Shown here: in pieces, positions 43,083 through 51,196 of the stretch
Layout: the number at the start of each line of letters is the position of its first letter
Numbering within the stretch: the first letter of the stretch is position 1
Source: Comamonadaceae bacterium 2FH
GTDB lineage: Bacteria > Pseudomonadota > Gammaproteobacteria > Burkholderiales > Burkholderiaceae_C
Length of the DNA stretch: 51,728 nucleotides
NCBI GenBank assembly: GCA_005503335.1
Contig: SCMQ01000035.1
Location: forward strand, 1 to 51,728
Direction: 5' to 3'
Notes under the pieces: generated by a model
Told to the model about the DNA's origin: nothing
What the model saw: the letters and a program-made list of their open reading frames with translations, nothing else
The model's database searches: none
Program-made: the position numbers and the translations under genes

Positions 43083-44419
43083 AGCCGCGCCAGGTCGCCG
43101 CCACCGCGCGCAACACCCTGCTCTCGCTGCGCGACCTGCTGGTCTCGGCCGGTCCGCTGGCGATCCTGGCCGTGGCGCTGCTGGTGCTGGCCTACTGGTG
43201 GCTGGACCCGGCGCCGCCGCGCCGCGTGCGCCTGGCCACCGGCCCGGCGCAAAGCGCCTACGCCGAGTTCGGCCAGCGCTACGCCAAGGCGCTGGCGGCC
43301 AACGGCATCGAGGTCGTGCTGGTGGAAAGCCAGGGCTCGCAGGCCAACCTGCAGCTGCTGCGCGAGGGCAAGGTGGACCTGGGCTTCGTGCAGGGCGGCA
43401 GCGGCGAGGCCCACACCGGGGACGACGAGCAGCCGCTGGTCTCGCTGGGCAGCCTGTTCGTCGAACCGGTCTGGCTGTTCTACCGCAAGGACGCGGCGCT
43501 GCAGCGCCAGCCCAACGGGCGGCTCGAACAGCTGGGCCAGCTGCGCGGCCTGCGCGTCAACGTCGGCACGGCGGGCAGCGGCGTGCCCAGCCTGATGGCC
43601 AAGCTGCTGGAGATCAACCGCATTCCCCCGGCCAGCCTTCGCCTCTCGCAGCGCGAGCAGACGCCGGCCACGGTGGACTTCCTGGCCGGCCGGCTGGACG
43701 TGCTGGTGTTCGCCTCGGCGCCCGAGGCGCTGATGGTGCAGATGCTGCTGCAGACGCCGGGCGTGGGCCTGATGGACTTCGCACAGAGCGAGGCCTACGC
43801 GCGCCGCCTGCCCTTTCTCACGCCCGTGCTGCTGCCGCGCGGCGTGGTCGACCTGGCGGCCGACCTGCCGCCGCGCGACGCGCGCCTGGTGGCCTCGACC
43901 ACCGCCCTGCTGGCGCGCGAGGACACGCACCCGGCCCTGCTGCAGCTGTTCGCCCAGGCCGCCCAGGGCCTGCACGGCGCGGCCGGCTGGTTCAACCGCG
44001 CGCGCGAGTTCCCCAACCTCGCGCACAGCGAATACCCGATCGCCAGGGAGGCCGAGCGCACGGTCAAGGGCGGCCTGCCGCTGCTGCAGCGCTACCTGCC
44101 GTTCTGGCTGGCCAACCTGGTCGAGCGCATGTGGCTGGCGCTGGGCCTGATCGTCGCCATCCTGCTGCCGCTGTCGCGCATCGTGCCGCCGCTGTACGAG
44201 TTCCGCATCCGCTCGCGCGTGTTCCGCTGGTACGGCCGGCTGCGCGAGATCGAGGGCCGCCACGAGGCCGGCGAGGACACGCCGCAGGCCCTGGGCGAGG
44301 CCCTGGACACGCTGGAGCGGCAGGTGGAGAAGGTGATCGTGCCGCTGTCCTACGCCGACGAGCTGTATGCGCTGCGCAACCACATCCAGCTGGTGCGCGG
44401 CAAGCTGGTCAGGACCTGA
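43079..44419 (+). CDS. TAXI-family TRAP-type solute-binding protein, membrane-anchored
   Basis: A 446-residue protein with an N-terminal membrane segment (about 25-43), a TAXI-type periplasmic binding domain (RRVRLATGPAQSAYAEFGQR, LGFVQGGSGE, NVGTAGSG), then a second hydrophobic segment near 345-370 and a cytoplasmic-looking tail. Common in Comamonadaceae as a membrane-bound variant, with no TRAP permease genes beside it. ATGA overlap couples it to the peptidase. It may sense or collect peptides or their products; inference. Confidence 0.84.
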   Translation: MKPRQVAATARNTLLSLRDLLVSAGPLAILAVALLVLAYWWLDPAPPRRVRLATGPAQSAYAEFGQRYAKALAANGIEVVLVESQGSQANLQLLREGKVDLGFVQGGSGEAHTGDDEQPLVSLGSLFVEPVWLFYRKDAALQRQPNGRLEQLGQLRGLRVNVGTAGSGVPSLMAKLLEINRIPPASLRLSQREQTPATVDFLAGRLDVLVFASAPEALMVQMLLQTPGVGLMDFAQSEAYARRLPFLTPVLLPRGVVDLAADLPPRDARLVASTTALLAREDTHPALLQLFAQAAQGLHGAAGWFNRAREFPNLAHSEYPIAREAERTVKGGLPLLQRYLPFWLANLVERMWLALGLIVAILLPLSRIVPPLYEFRIRSRVFRWYGRLREIEGRHEAGEDTPQALGEALDTLERQVEKVIVPLSYADELYALRNHIQLVRGKLVRT

Positions 44420-44477
44420 GCCGCCCGGCAGCAGGCTGCGTTTTACGCCCGGCCGTGGCCTGGCCGGACCATGGCCT

Positions 44478-44497
44478 CACGGCAGGCGAGTGCCGTG
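44478..44497 (+). terminator. Hairpin after the TAXI gene
   Basis: CACGGCA (44478-44484) pairs exactly with TGCCGTG (44491-44497) over six bases. No T-run follows, so it would be a weak or Rho-assisted stop. It is in the 291-base gap between the TAXI and ArsR-rhodanese genes; nothing else in that gap is identifiable apart from the operator at 44681. Confidence 0.35.
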
Positions 44498-44680
44498 AAC
44501 CGGAAAGCGAGGGATGCGGCGAAGAAACAGCAGGTGGCCGTGATGCCGGCATCAGGCTGTGCCTGCGCGGCGGCGTCGCGGTGTCGTGGTCGAGGCCGAT
44601 CGGATCGGTCATGGAGTTCACCACGCCTGCGCTGACGCAGGTCACGCACCGGCGGGCCGGGTTGCGTGCGGTGACGGGCA

Positions 44681-44706
44681 TATAATTCAAATATTCTTTA
44701 GAATAT
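44681..44706 (+). promoter_or_regulatory. -10 element and palindromic ArsR-type operator
   Basis: TATAAT at 44681-44686 is a consensus -10. It is followed by ATATTCTTTAGAATAT (44691-44706), perfect ATATTCT arms around TT. The operator would cover the transcription start and lie 4 bases before the ArsR-rhodanese ATG. AT-rich ATTC/GAAT dyads are the usual sites of BigR/SqrR-like repressors. A good -35 is not visible. Confidence 0.7.
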
Positions 44707-44710
44707 AAGC

Positions 44711-45364
44711 ATGATAAACGAGAAGAATAATCTTTACGAGCAGGTCACCCGCATTGGCAAGGCGGTGGCCAGCCCCAAGCGGCTGGAGCTCATCGAGCTG
44801 CTGTGCCAGGGCGAGAAAACGGTTGAGCTGCTAGCCGCGCAGGCGGGGATCGGCGTCAAGCTGGCCAGCGCCCATTTGAAGGAATTGCGGCTGGCCAGGC
44901 TCGTCGAGGGCCGCAAGGAGGGCAAGTACGTGCTGTACCGTCTGGCCGACACCGGCGTCGCCGACCTCTGGGTGACCCTGCGCAGCCAGGCCGAACGGCG
45001 GCTGGTCGAACTGCAAGTCGCCCTGGCGTCGCTCGTCGAACACCGCGACGACCTGGAAGGCCTTGACCGCAAGGTGCTGCTCGGAAAGGCCAGGACCGGC
45101 GAGGTGCTGGTGCTGGACGTCCGCCCGCAGGAAGAGTTCGCCGCCGCGCACCTGCCGCATGCGCGCTCCCTGCCCGTGGACGAGCTGCGCAAGCACCTGG
45201 CCGAGCTGCCGAAGGACGTGCCGGTCGTCGCCTACTGCCGCGGCCCGTTCTGCCTGATGGCCAAGGACGCTGTCGCGCTGCTGCGCAAAAAGGGCTATCG
45301 CGCCTACCACCTGAGCGATGGCGTGGCCGAATGGCGGGCCCGGGGCCTTCCCGTCGAGGTCTGA
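44711..45364 (+). CDS. ArsR-family repressor fused to rhodanese domain
   Basis: A 217-residue fusion. The HTH (about 16-75, ASPKRLELIELL, SAHLKELRLARLVEGR) is of ArsR type, and a rhodanese domain (about 120-215) has the active loop CRGPFC, with Cys176 and Cys181 and LDVRPQEEFAAAHLPHA. Proteins of this kind are thought to sense sulfane sulfur or persulfide. Only Cys32 is in the HTH part, so the two-Cys disulfide switch of SqrR/BigR is missing and the rhodanese Cys may sense instead. It controls the operator at 44691 and the downstream ORF and MFS gene by inference. Confidence 0.9.
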   Translation: MINEKNNLYEQVTRIGKAVASPKRLELIELLCQGEKTVELLAAQAGIGVKLASAHLKELRLARLVEGRKEGKYVLYRLADTGVADLWVTLRSQAERRLVELQVALASLVEHRDDLEGLDRKVLLGKARTGEVLVLDVRPQEEFAAAHLPHARSLPVDELRKHLAELPKDVPVVAYCRGPFCLMAKDAVALLRKKGYRAYHLSDGVAEWRARGLPVEV

Positions 45365-45379
45365 GGCCGAGAAAACGCC

Positions 45380-45664
45380 ATGAGGAACCTGCCCATCCTC
45401 AACGAGGCTCCCTATGGCGGCGAGCGCGCCTGCCACGGCGCACGGGTGGCCGGCAGCGCCTGCGCTGCGGGTCTGCCCGGCAAGCCCGTCTCCACCCTCG
45501 GCCTAGACAAGCGCCGCAACCCCATGCTCTCGATGGCGCCCGAGGCCTGCGTCGACGCGCTGGCAGCCGACATACCGCCGCCACCCCGGGACATGGCCCG
45601 CATCGTCGAAGCCAGCCTGCGCGACCAAGCCCCCCGGGGCGCGCCGGCCGGAGCGCCAAACTGA
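45380..45664 (+). pseudogene. Deletion fusion of DsrE-like start to metallo-beta-lactamase-like end
   Basis: A 94-residue frame. Residues 1-28 (MRNLPILNEAPYGGERACHG) follow the start of DsrE/DsrF-like proteins (pattern xxxLNDxPYGxERxYxxxRLAG). From about residue 33 it reads GKPVSTLGLDKRRNPMLSM and later DIPPPPRDMARIV, like the C-terminal tail of persulfide-dioxygenase/BLH-type MBL proteins. Neither domain is complete, and no catalytic residues remain. It stands where sulfur-detoxification operons carry dsrE and MBL genes, so an internal deletion joining two genes is the simplest reading. A novel small protein is possible. Confidence 0.55.
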
Positions 45665-46917
45665 TGAACTACGGCCTGCGCGCCAACCTCGGCCAGGTGC
45701 TGCAGCAGCTGCTGCAGGTGCTGCTGGTGGGCATGACGATAGGCATGATGCGCAACGTGGTGCCGGCCCTGGCCGAGTCCGAGTTCGGCGTGCCGCGCGG
45801 CTCCTTCATGCTGCTCGTGGCCTTCGTCGCCGCCTTCGGTTTCGTCAAGGGCGCGATGAACTTCATGGCCGGCCGCCTGGCCGAGCGCATCGGCCGCCGG
45901 CGCGTGCTGATCCTCGGCTGGCTCGTCGCGCTGCCGATCCCGCTGCTGATCCGCTTCGCACCCTCCTGGTCCTGGATCGTCGCGGCCACGCTGCTGCTGG
46001 GCGTGAACCAGGGCCTGACCTGGTCCATGACCCAGACCGCCAAGCTCGACCTCACGCGCGCCGATCAGCGCGGCCTGGTCATAGGCCTCAACGAGTTCTC
46101 GGGCTACCTCGGCGTCGCGCTCGCGGGCATCGTGACCGGCTATGCCGCGGCGCGCCTGGGCCCGCGCGCGGGCCTGCTCTGGTTCGGCCTGATCGTCATT
46201 GGCGCGGCCACGCTGCTGGCCTGGCTGGCCGTGGCCGAGACCCTGCCCTGGGCCCGGGCCGAGGTCGACGCCCGCGCGTCCGAGCCGCACGCGGGCCTGG
46301 GCGCCGCGCCGGGCACGGCCGAGGTCTTCGCGCTGATGAGCTGGCGCGACCGGCGCCTCGTCGCGCTGTGCCAGGCCGGCCTGGTCGAGAAGTTCGTCGA
46401 CGCCCTGGTCTGGGTGTTCTGGCCGGTCTACCTGCACCAGCGCGGCCTGAGCCTGCCCGGCATAGGCTGGATCGTCGGCGTCTACGGCTTCAGCTGGGGC
46501 GGCGCCCAGTTCCTCACCGGCCCGCTCTCGGACCGCCTGGGGCGGCACCGGCTCAACGTCGGAGGCATGTGGCTCTGCGCCTTGGGCGTGGCCCTGCTGC
46601 CGCTGGGCAGCGGCGCGGCCTGGTGGAGCGGCGCGGCCGCGCTCACGGGCCTGGGCATGGCCATGCTCTACCCCAATCTCAGCGCCGCCGTGGCCGACAT
46701 CGCCGAGCCGCATTGGCGCGCCTCGGCGATCGGCATCTACCGCTTCTGGCGCGACCTCGGCTACGGCATAGGCGCGCTGGGCCTGGGCGCCGCCGCGGCG
46801 CTCGGCGGCCGCATCGAGGCCGCCTTCGGCTTCGTCGTCCTGGCCATGCTGCTCTCGGGCGCCTGGCTGTGGCGCTGGGGCGAGGAGACGCACCCGGGAC
46901 TGCGCCGCGCAGCCTGA
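45664..46917 (+). CDS. MFS transporter
   Basis: A 417-residue, 12-helix major facilitator. The motif-A-like GRLAERIGRRRVLILGW lies between helices 2 and 3, and the second half repeats it (GPLSDRLGRHRLNVGG). It begins at an ATG that shares one base with the previous ORF stop (TGATG), in the same unit as the ArsR-rhodanese regulator. Its place in a sulfur-responsive operon suggests export or uptake of a sulfur compound or metal, but the substrate is not visible. Confidence 0.88.
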   Translation: MNYGLRANLGQVLQQLLQVLLVGMTIGMMRNVVPALAESEFGVPRGSFMLLVAFVAAFGFVKGAMNFMAGRLAERIGRRRVLILGWLVALPIPLLIRFAPSWSWIVAATLLLGVNQGLTWSMTQTAKLDLTRADQRGLVIGLNEFSGYLGVALAGIVTGYAAARLGPRAGLLWFGLIVIGAATLLAWLAVAETLPWARAEVDARASEPHAGLGAAPGTAEVFALMSWRDRRLVALCQAGLVEKFVDALVWVFWPVYLHQRGLSLPGIGWIVGVYGFSWGGAQFLTGPLSDRLGRHRLNVGGMWLCALGVALLPLGSGAAWWSGAAALTGLGMAMLYPNLSAAVADIAEPHWRASAIGIYRFWRDLGYGIGALGLGAAAALGGRIEAAFGFVVLAMLLSGAWLWRWGEETHPGLRRAA

Positions 46918-46977
46918 GCTCGTGCCGGCAGGTCCGGGGAGGTTCGCGGGGCCGTCCCCGTCCACGCGCCCATGGGG

Positions 46978-47331
46978 CTATGCCTGCGGCCCGGCGCCGG
47001 CGCCGGGGCCGCGCTGGCGCAGCGGTGGGTACTTCTCCGCGTTCCTGAGCAGCTTGCGGGCCACGGCGTCTTCCAGGTCCAGGCCCGTGTGGTCGGCCAA
47101 CTGCAACAGGTAGAGCAGCACATCGGCCGCCTCCTCGGCGATGCGCGCCTGCAAGGCCGGGTCCTGCCGCGCGGCCTGCGACTGCTCGGGCGTCAGCCAC
47201 TGGAACAGTTCGGCCAGCTCGGCCGCCTCGACCATCAGCGCCATGGCCAGGTTCTTGGGCGTATGAAACGGCTGCCAGTCCCGCTCGGCGGCGAAGGCGC
47301 GCAAGGTGGATTGCAGGGCGTTCAGGTCCAT
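46978..47331 (-). CDS. MazG-like nucleotide pyrophosphohydrolase (RS21-C6 type)
   Basis: A 117-residue all-alpha enzyme with the metal-binding pattern EAAELAE (35-41) and EEAADVLLYLL (66-76), as in RS21-C6/dCTPase-like proteins that remove aberrant dNTPs. The C-terminal Gly-rich tail is not conserved. Starts at the ATG 47331; an upstream in-frame extension has non-coding character. Convergent with the MFS gene. Confidence 0.86.
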   Translation of the reverse strand: MDLNALQSTLRAFAAERDWQPFHTPKNLAMALMVEAAELAELFQWLTPEQSQAARQDPALQARIAEEAADVLLYLLQLADHTGLDLEDAVARKLLRNAEKYPPLRQRGPGAGAGPQA

Positions 47332-47434
47332 TCGTGGGCTCCTCGGGTGGCATGGGGCCGCCCCGTCGCGACGGCCGGGCACGGTCCCGCATGGTAGCCG
47401 CCGGCAGGGCCGCCGCGGCGCCGGGCTGCAACAG

Positions 47435-47490
47435 GCCTGTATCAGGCGCCGCCGCGCACGCGGCCTGCCGCCCGGCCAGGCTGTTTCAGC
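47435..47490 (+). promoter_or_regulatory. Two similar palindromes upstream of the sigma-54 promoter
   Basis: GCCTGTATCAGGC (47435-47447) and GCTGTTTCAGC (47480-47490) are perfect inverted repeats sharing CTG-n3-CAG. Centres are 44 bases apart, about four helix turns, and they lie roughly 75-130 bases before the -24 element. That is the usual place for binding sites of a sigma-54 activator. Confidence 0.5.
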
Positions 47491-47562
47491 ACCTGTACCG
47501 CGCGCTGTAAACCCCCCGCCCGCCGCACGGAAAAACACGCGGGAAATCAAGCACTTGGCCTT

Positions 47563-47577
47563 TGGCACGGGCTTTGC
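47563..47577 (+). promoter_or_regulatory. Sigma-54 promoter (-24/-12)
   Basis: TGGCAC (47563-47568), five bases, then TTGC (47574-47577). GG and GC are 10 bases apart as in the sigma-54 consensus (TGGCAC-N5-TTGC). It is 56 bases before the ATG at 47633 and has no competing -35/-10. Transcription would begin near 47588. Confidence 0.8.
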
Positions 47578-47632
47578 GCAGCAGCCTCCGTCCCGACCCG
47601 CGCGGTCGGAATCCTGTCCGGGAGGAGTCGAC

Positions 47633-49696
47633 ATGCTGACCATCGAGCACCCTGCGGCCGAAACGACGCGCGCCGCCCGCGCGCCACGCATCACGCCGGT
47701 CCACGACCCGGTGGAGCGCCGCCAGGGCGACCTGGTCTTCAACGTGGACACCGGCGGCCGGCCTTGCTATCGGGTGCTGATCGCGCGCGAGCGCTCGCTG
47801 TTCGCGCCCGAACAGGCCGGCGCGCGCAACGCCAGCAACTTCTACGACAGCCTGCGCGAGGGCCTGCAGCCCTTCGACGGGCCGCCCAGCCTCTACCTGG
47901 TGCCGCGCGCCGTGCTGCACGCCATGCTGCCGGCCCCCCGGCTCTACTACACCCTGATCGCCTACGAGGACCGCGGCGGCACCCAGGCCGTCTACGCCCA
48001 TGCGCCCGAGTCCCTGGCCCGCGAGGCGCCCTCGGTCGGCATCGCGAGCGACCTCACGGCCCAGAGCCTGGGCCTGATGTTCGGCACGCCGGTCGAGCGC
48101 CTGCTGCGCGTGGGCAGCAGCGGCCTGGCCTGGGAGCAGGCCGGCGAGGAGGTCGGCGAGGACCTGGAGGCCGAGCCGCCACAGGAGATCGGCCTCGGCG
48201 CCGACGAGGGCGAGCCCCCTGTCGAGGACGAGGACGCGGTCGCCGAGGCCGCCGCCTACGACGCCGAGGAAGTGGGCGAGGACATGCTGCCCGGGCAGGC
48301 GGCGGCCGCGGACGAAGGCGAGCAGGACGGCGACGAGGGCGGCGATCCGGGCGATCCAGGCACCATGGCCTGGGCCGCTGCCAACGAGGACGAACTGCGC
48401 ATGCCGGTCATGGAGGCCGCGCTGGGCGAGGCCGACGAGGATGGCGAGCCCGGCTGGGACGAGGCTGCCTCGCCGCGCGACACGCCGCTGTCGCCCTCGC
48501 TGGCCGACGACTACGACGACGGCTACGGCCTGCCCGACCCCGCGTACGCGCCCGAGCCTGCCGCCCAGGGCCTGGCGCTCGGCCACGAGGAGCCGTACGC
48601 CCAGGGCCACTACGGCGCCGAGCACGAGCAGGGCGAGGCCCGGGCCTACGGCGCCGACCCTGGCGGGCCCATGCCCGCCATGCTGCCCGACGAGGAGGCC
48701 GACGCCGATCACGCAGCACATGCCGGACAGGCCGGCGGGCAGGACGAGGACGACGAGGTCGAGATCGAGCCTCCCGCGGCGGCTCAGGCCTTCGCGGCGA
48801 CGCCGCCGGGCGGCGCACGCCGGCCCTTCGACATCGAGGCCTGCAAGGGCCTGCTCGCGCGCATCATGCCCTTCGAGTCGGGCGACGAGGGCTTTGCCCG
48901 CGTCGGCCCCGACGGCGAGTTCGCCGGGCGCTACGGCACGGCCCATCCGGCCTACCAGCGCTACCACCTGGGCCTGAGCTTCGGCGGCTTCCCCTTCGTG
49001 CAGGAGCATGGCAGCCTGGGCCAGTTGCTGGCGCTGATGCGCGAGCGCGACCGCGCGGGCTTCGAGCGCATCTTCGGCGCCGAGGCCGAGGCCCTGGTCG
49101 CCACCACCACGACCAGCGAGGGCCCGCGCGCCTGGCAGGCCGCCGACGGCCTGTCGCCAAGGCTGCGCCCCGTCGGCGGCGCCCCGCTGTGGCAGGAGCC
49201 CTGGCTGGGGCGCTTTCGTGCGGCCGGCGCCCACCCGCCCTTCCAGGGCGCACAGAACGAGATGGCCGCCCGGCTGTACGTGCAGCCGGTGCTGCCGCTG
49301 GCGGCCCAGCTGGGCCTGGACTCCGAGCAGGCCCTGACCCTGCTGGTCGACCGCGCGGTGCAGATGGGGCCCGAGGCCGCGCTGGCCTGGGTGCTCGAGG
49401 CGGTGTCGCCGCTGCAGACGCCGGCGCAGCGCCAGCAGGCCCTGGCGCGGCTGGGCCACGCCGACCTGCGCGCCTTCCAGGCCGCCCAGCGCCTGCCGGA
49501 CAGCGGCACCTGGGACCTGGCCACCCACGCCGCTCTGATCGCGGCGCTGCGCGGGCGGCCCGACACGCCGGTACCCATCCCCACGCGCGAGCAGATGGTC
49601 GACGCGCTCTTGCGCCACGCCGAGGGCGCACCCTGGTCCGAGCGCATGAAGCGCCTGCGCGCTGCCACCGCGGCGGACCGCCTGTTCCAGCTCTGA
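47633..49696 (+). CDS. Large two-domain protein with acidic linker and putative peptidoglycan-active C-terminus
   Basis: A 687-residue protein I cannot assign fully. Residues 1-165 look beta-rich (VFNVDTGGRPCYRVLIARER, RLYYTLIAYEDRGG). Residues ~166-395 are a highly acidic Gly/Pro/Ala-rich linker. Residues ~398-640 show LLARIMPFESGDEGFARVG, YHLGLSFGGFPFVQEHGSLG and later LVDRAVQMGPEAALAWVLEA, patterns reminiscent of muramidase/chitosanase-like hydrolases, with Glu415 a possible catalytic acid. DLRAFQAAQRLPDSGTW (611-627) is like a peptidoglycan-binding repeat. GGAGGAG is 5 bases before the ATG. No signal peptide, so release would need another route. First gene of the sigma-54 operon; a role in cell-wall passage of an injection- or phage-like machine is possible but unproven. 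Confidence 0.6.
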   Translation: MLTIEHPAAETTRAARAPRITPVHDPVERRQGDLVFNVDTGGRPCYRVLIARERSLFAPEQAGARNASNFYDSLREGLQPFDGPPSLYLVPRAVLHAMLPAPRLYYTLIAYEDRGGTQAVYAHAPESLAREAPSVGIASDLTAQSLGLMFGTPVERLLRVGSSGLAWEQAGEEVGEDLEAEPPQEIGLGADEGEPPVEDEDAVAEAAAYDAEEVGEDMLPGQAAAADEGEQDGDEGGDPGDPGTMAWAAANEDELRMPVMEAALGEADEDGEPGWDEAASPRDTPLSPSLADDYDDGYGLPDPAYAPEPAAQGLALGHEEPYAQGHYGAEHEQGEARAYGADPGGPMPAMLPDEEADADHAAHAGQAGGQDEDDEVEIEPPAAAQAFAATPPGGARRPFDIEACKGLLARIMPFESGDEGFARVGPDGEFAGRYGTAHPAYQRYHLGLSFGGFPFVQEHGSLGQLLALMRERDRAGFERIFGAEAEALVATTTTSEGPRAWQAADGLSPRLRPVGGAPLWQEPWLGRFRAAGAHPPFQGAQNEMAARLYVQPVLPLAAQLGLDSEQALTLLVDRAVQMGPEAALAWVLEAVSPLQTPAQRQQALARLGHADLRAFQAAQRLPDSGTWDLATHAALIAALRGRPDTPVPIPTREQMVDALLRHAEGAPWSERMKRLRAATAADRLFQL

Positions 49697-49711
49697 CGCG
49701 GCGCCACGGCC

Positions 49712-50965
49712 ATGCGCGAACAGCCCCATTCCGCCGCCACCCACGGCCCCGCCCCGGCGCTGGCCGCGGGCGGCCAGGAGGTCTCCGCGGTCCGGCACCT
49801 GGGCGAGGTGCTGGCGCGGGCCCCCGCCTACCACGCGCTGGACGCCGGTGCGCGGCGCGAGCTCGACCGCTCGCTCACGCGCATCCAGCAGGTGCTGGGC
49901 CCCGCCATGCGCGGGCCGCTGGCGCGCCAGATGGCGCCCGACCTGCGCAGCCAGCTGGCGCCGGGCGGCAGCCCCGCCCCTGCCCCGGCCGGCGCCCCGG
50001 CCACGCCGGCGCCGGCCGCCGCCCCGCCGGCCTCGGGTGGCAGCGCCACGGCGCGCGCCGGCGAGGTGGCGCGCGCCACGCTGAACGCGATCGACTTCCC
50101 GTCCTTCGTCGCCTCGTTGATACAGGGCACCTTCCAGGCCATCGTCGACGCCTCGATCCAGCAGATGGAGGCCTACGCCGAGCTGCTCAAGAACGTGGCC
50201 GGCACGGTCGACCGCTTCATGAACGACAACGTGTCGGACGGCATGGCCAAGGACTACCTGGCCGACCAGTACAGCGGCGTGCTGGGCCGCGACACCAGCG
50301 GCGGCAGCGCGCGCCTGGTGGTGCGCCAGTCCGGCGGTGAGCTGCCCAGCTTCTTCAAGGACCTGGGGCTGGACACGCCCGAGCAGCTGACCGAGCAGAG
50401 CCTGAGCGAGGTGGTGGTGCCCGCCACGCGCCGCCAGATGGCCGAGCGCCGCCAGCAGACCCTGGCGACCATGGTGCTGATGGGCATCAACCGCGTGATC
50501 GTCAAGGACGGCGAGATCAGCGCCAAGCTGATGTTCCACATCGACGCCGGCGAGACCTCCCAGCTCAAGTTCGACCAGAACAAGGTCACCAGCGGCAACA
50601 TGAGCGGCACGGCCGGCCGCAACCCCTACGGCGCGACCAGCGTGATGGTCAACACCACCAGCCTGAACGCGCAGAGCGCGATCAACGTGCGCGCCGACCT
50701 CACCGGCCAGGTCACGGTGCGCTTTGCCAGCGAGACCTTCCCGCTCGAGCGCTTCGCCGACTCGGCCGCGATCCAGCTGATCAACAACAACGCGCGTGTG
50801 CCGGCGCCGGCCGCCCCGCCCGGCGCAGCCCCGGCGGCGCCCGCCGCGGGACAGCCCGCCCTGCCCGCGCCGGTGGCCCCGCCGGCCGCGGCCGCGCCGC
50901 CACGCGTGCCCGCCCAGGGCCTGGCGCTCGACCCCTGGGCCCCCAGCCTCGCAGGCCAGCCATGA
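49712..50965 (+). CDS. Hypothetical protein with Ala/Pro-rich segment, second in sigma-54 operon
   Basis: A 417-residue protein. Residues 1-85 are helical (LARAPAYHALDAGARRELDR), 86-115 are an Ala/Pro linker, and about 125-190 hold a helical block FPSFVASLIQGTFQAIVDAS and DRFMNDNVSDGMAKDYLADQ. The part from ~225 is ordered and polar, with VVPATRRQMAERRQQTLATM and beta-like segments GEISAKLMFHIDAGETSQLK; the end (from ~365) is Ala/Pro-rich. No catalytic motif, signal peptide or membrane helix is seen. It starts 15 bases after the previous stop and overlaps the next ATG. It looks like a structural or adaptor protein; function is unknown. Confidence 0.65.
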   Translation: MREQPHSAATHGPAPALAAGGQEVSAVRHLGEVLARAPAYHALDAGARRELDRSLTRIQQVLGPAMRGPLARQMAPDLRSQLAPGGSPAPAPAGAPATPAPAAAPPASGGSATARAGEVARATLNAIDFPSFVASLIQGTFQAIVDASIQQMEAYAELLKNVAGTVDRFMNDNVSDGMAKDYLADQYSGVLGRDTSGGSARLVVRQSGGELPSFFKDLGLDTPEQLTEQSLSEVVVPATRRQMAERRQQTLATMVLMGINRVIVKDGEISAKLMFHIDAGETSQLKFDQNKVTSGNMSGTAGRNPYGATSVMVNTTSLNAQSAINVRADLTGQVTVRFASETFPLERFADSAAIQLINNNARVPAPAAPPGAAPAAPAAGQPALPAPVAPPAAAAPPRVPAQGLALDPWAPSLAGQP

Positions 50966-51192
50966 AGACCGCCTTCGCCGACACCCTGCTGCAGCTGTTC
51001 GAAGGCCTGGCGCCGCCGCCCGGCTCGGGCCTGGTGGTGACCGCGCTCGACGTGGAGATGCCGCTGGAAGTCAGCGCCGCGGTGCAGCGCGGCGAGCTGG
51101 TGTTCCTGGCCCAGGCGCCGCACTCGCGCTGGCAGGCGGGCTTCCTGCCGCCGCTGCAGCGCACCCGCCTGCGCCTGGCTCTGGAGGAGTGA
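50962..51192 (+). CDS. Small conserved-looking hypothetical protein, third in operon
   Basis: A 76-residue protein reading MKTAFADTLLQLFEGLAPPP at the start, then VVTALDVEMPLEVSAAVQRG, ending in charged RTRLRLALEE. Its ATG overlaps the previous stop (ATGA). The region MPLEVSAAVQ and the compact size suggest a small beta/alpha fold. No family recognised; the coupling argues it is a component of the same assembly. Confidence 0.6.
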   Translation: MKTAFADTLLQLFEGLAPPPGSGLVVTALDVEMPLEVSAAVQRGELVFLAQAPHSRWQAGFLPPLQRTRLRLALEE

Positions 51193-51196
51193 TGAC

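Noticed and set aside
44409-44690. Minus-strand frame in the gap before the ArsR-rhodanese gene, with a possible small membrane-like peptide in another frame
   Set aside because: No ribosome site and no family; lies over a hairpin and a promoter zone.
47486-50539. Long open frame on the minus strand across the sigma-54 operon
   Set aside because: Repetitive Gly/Ala/Arg/Leu/Gln composition without domains; the plus-strand genes have ribosome sites, overlaps and a promoter.
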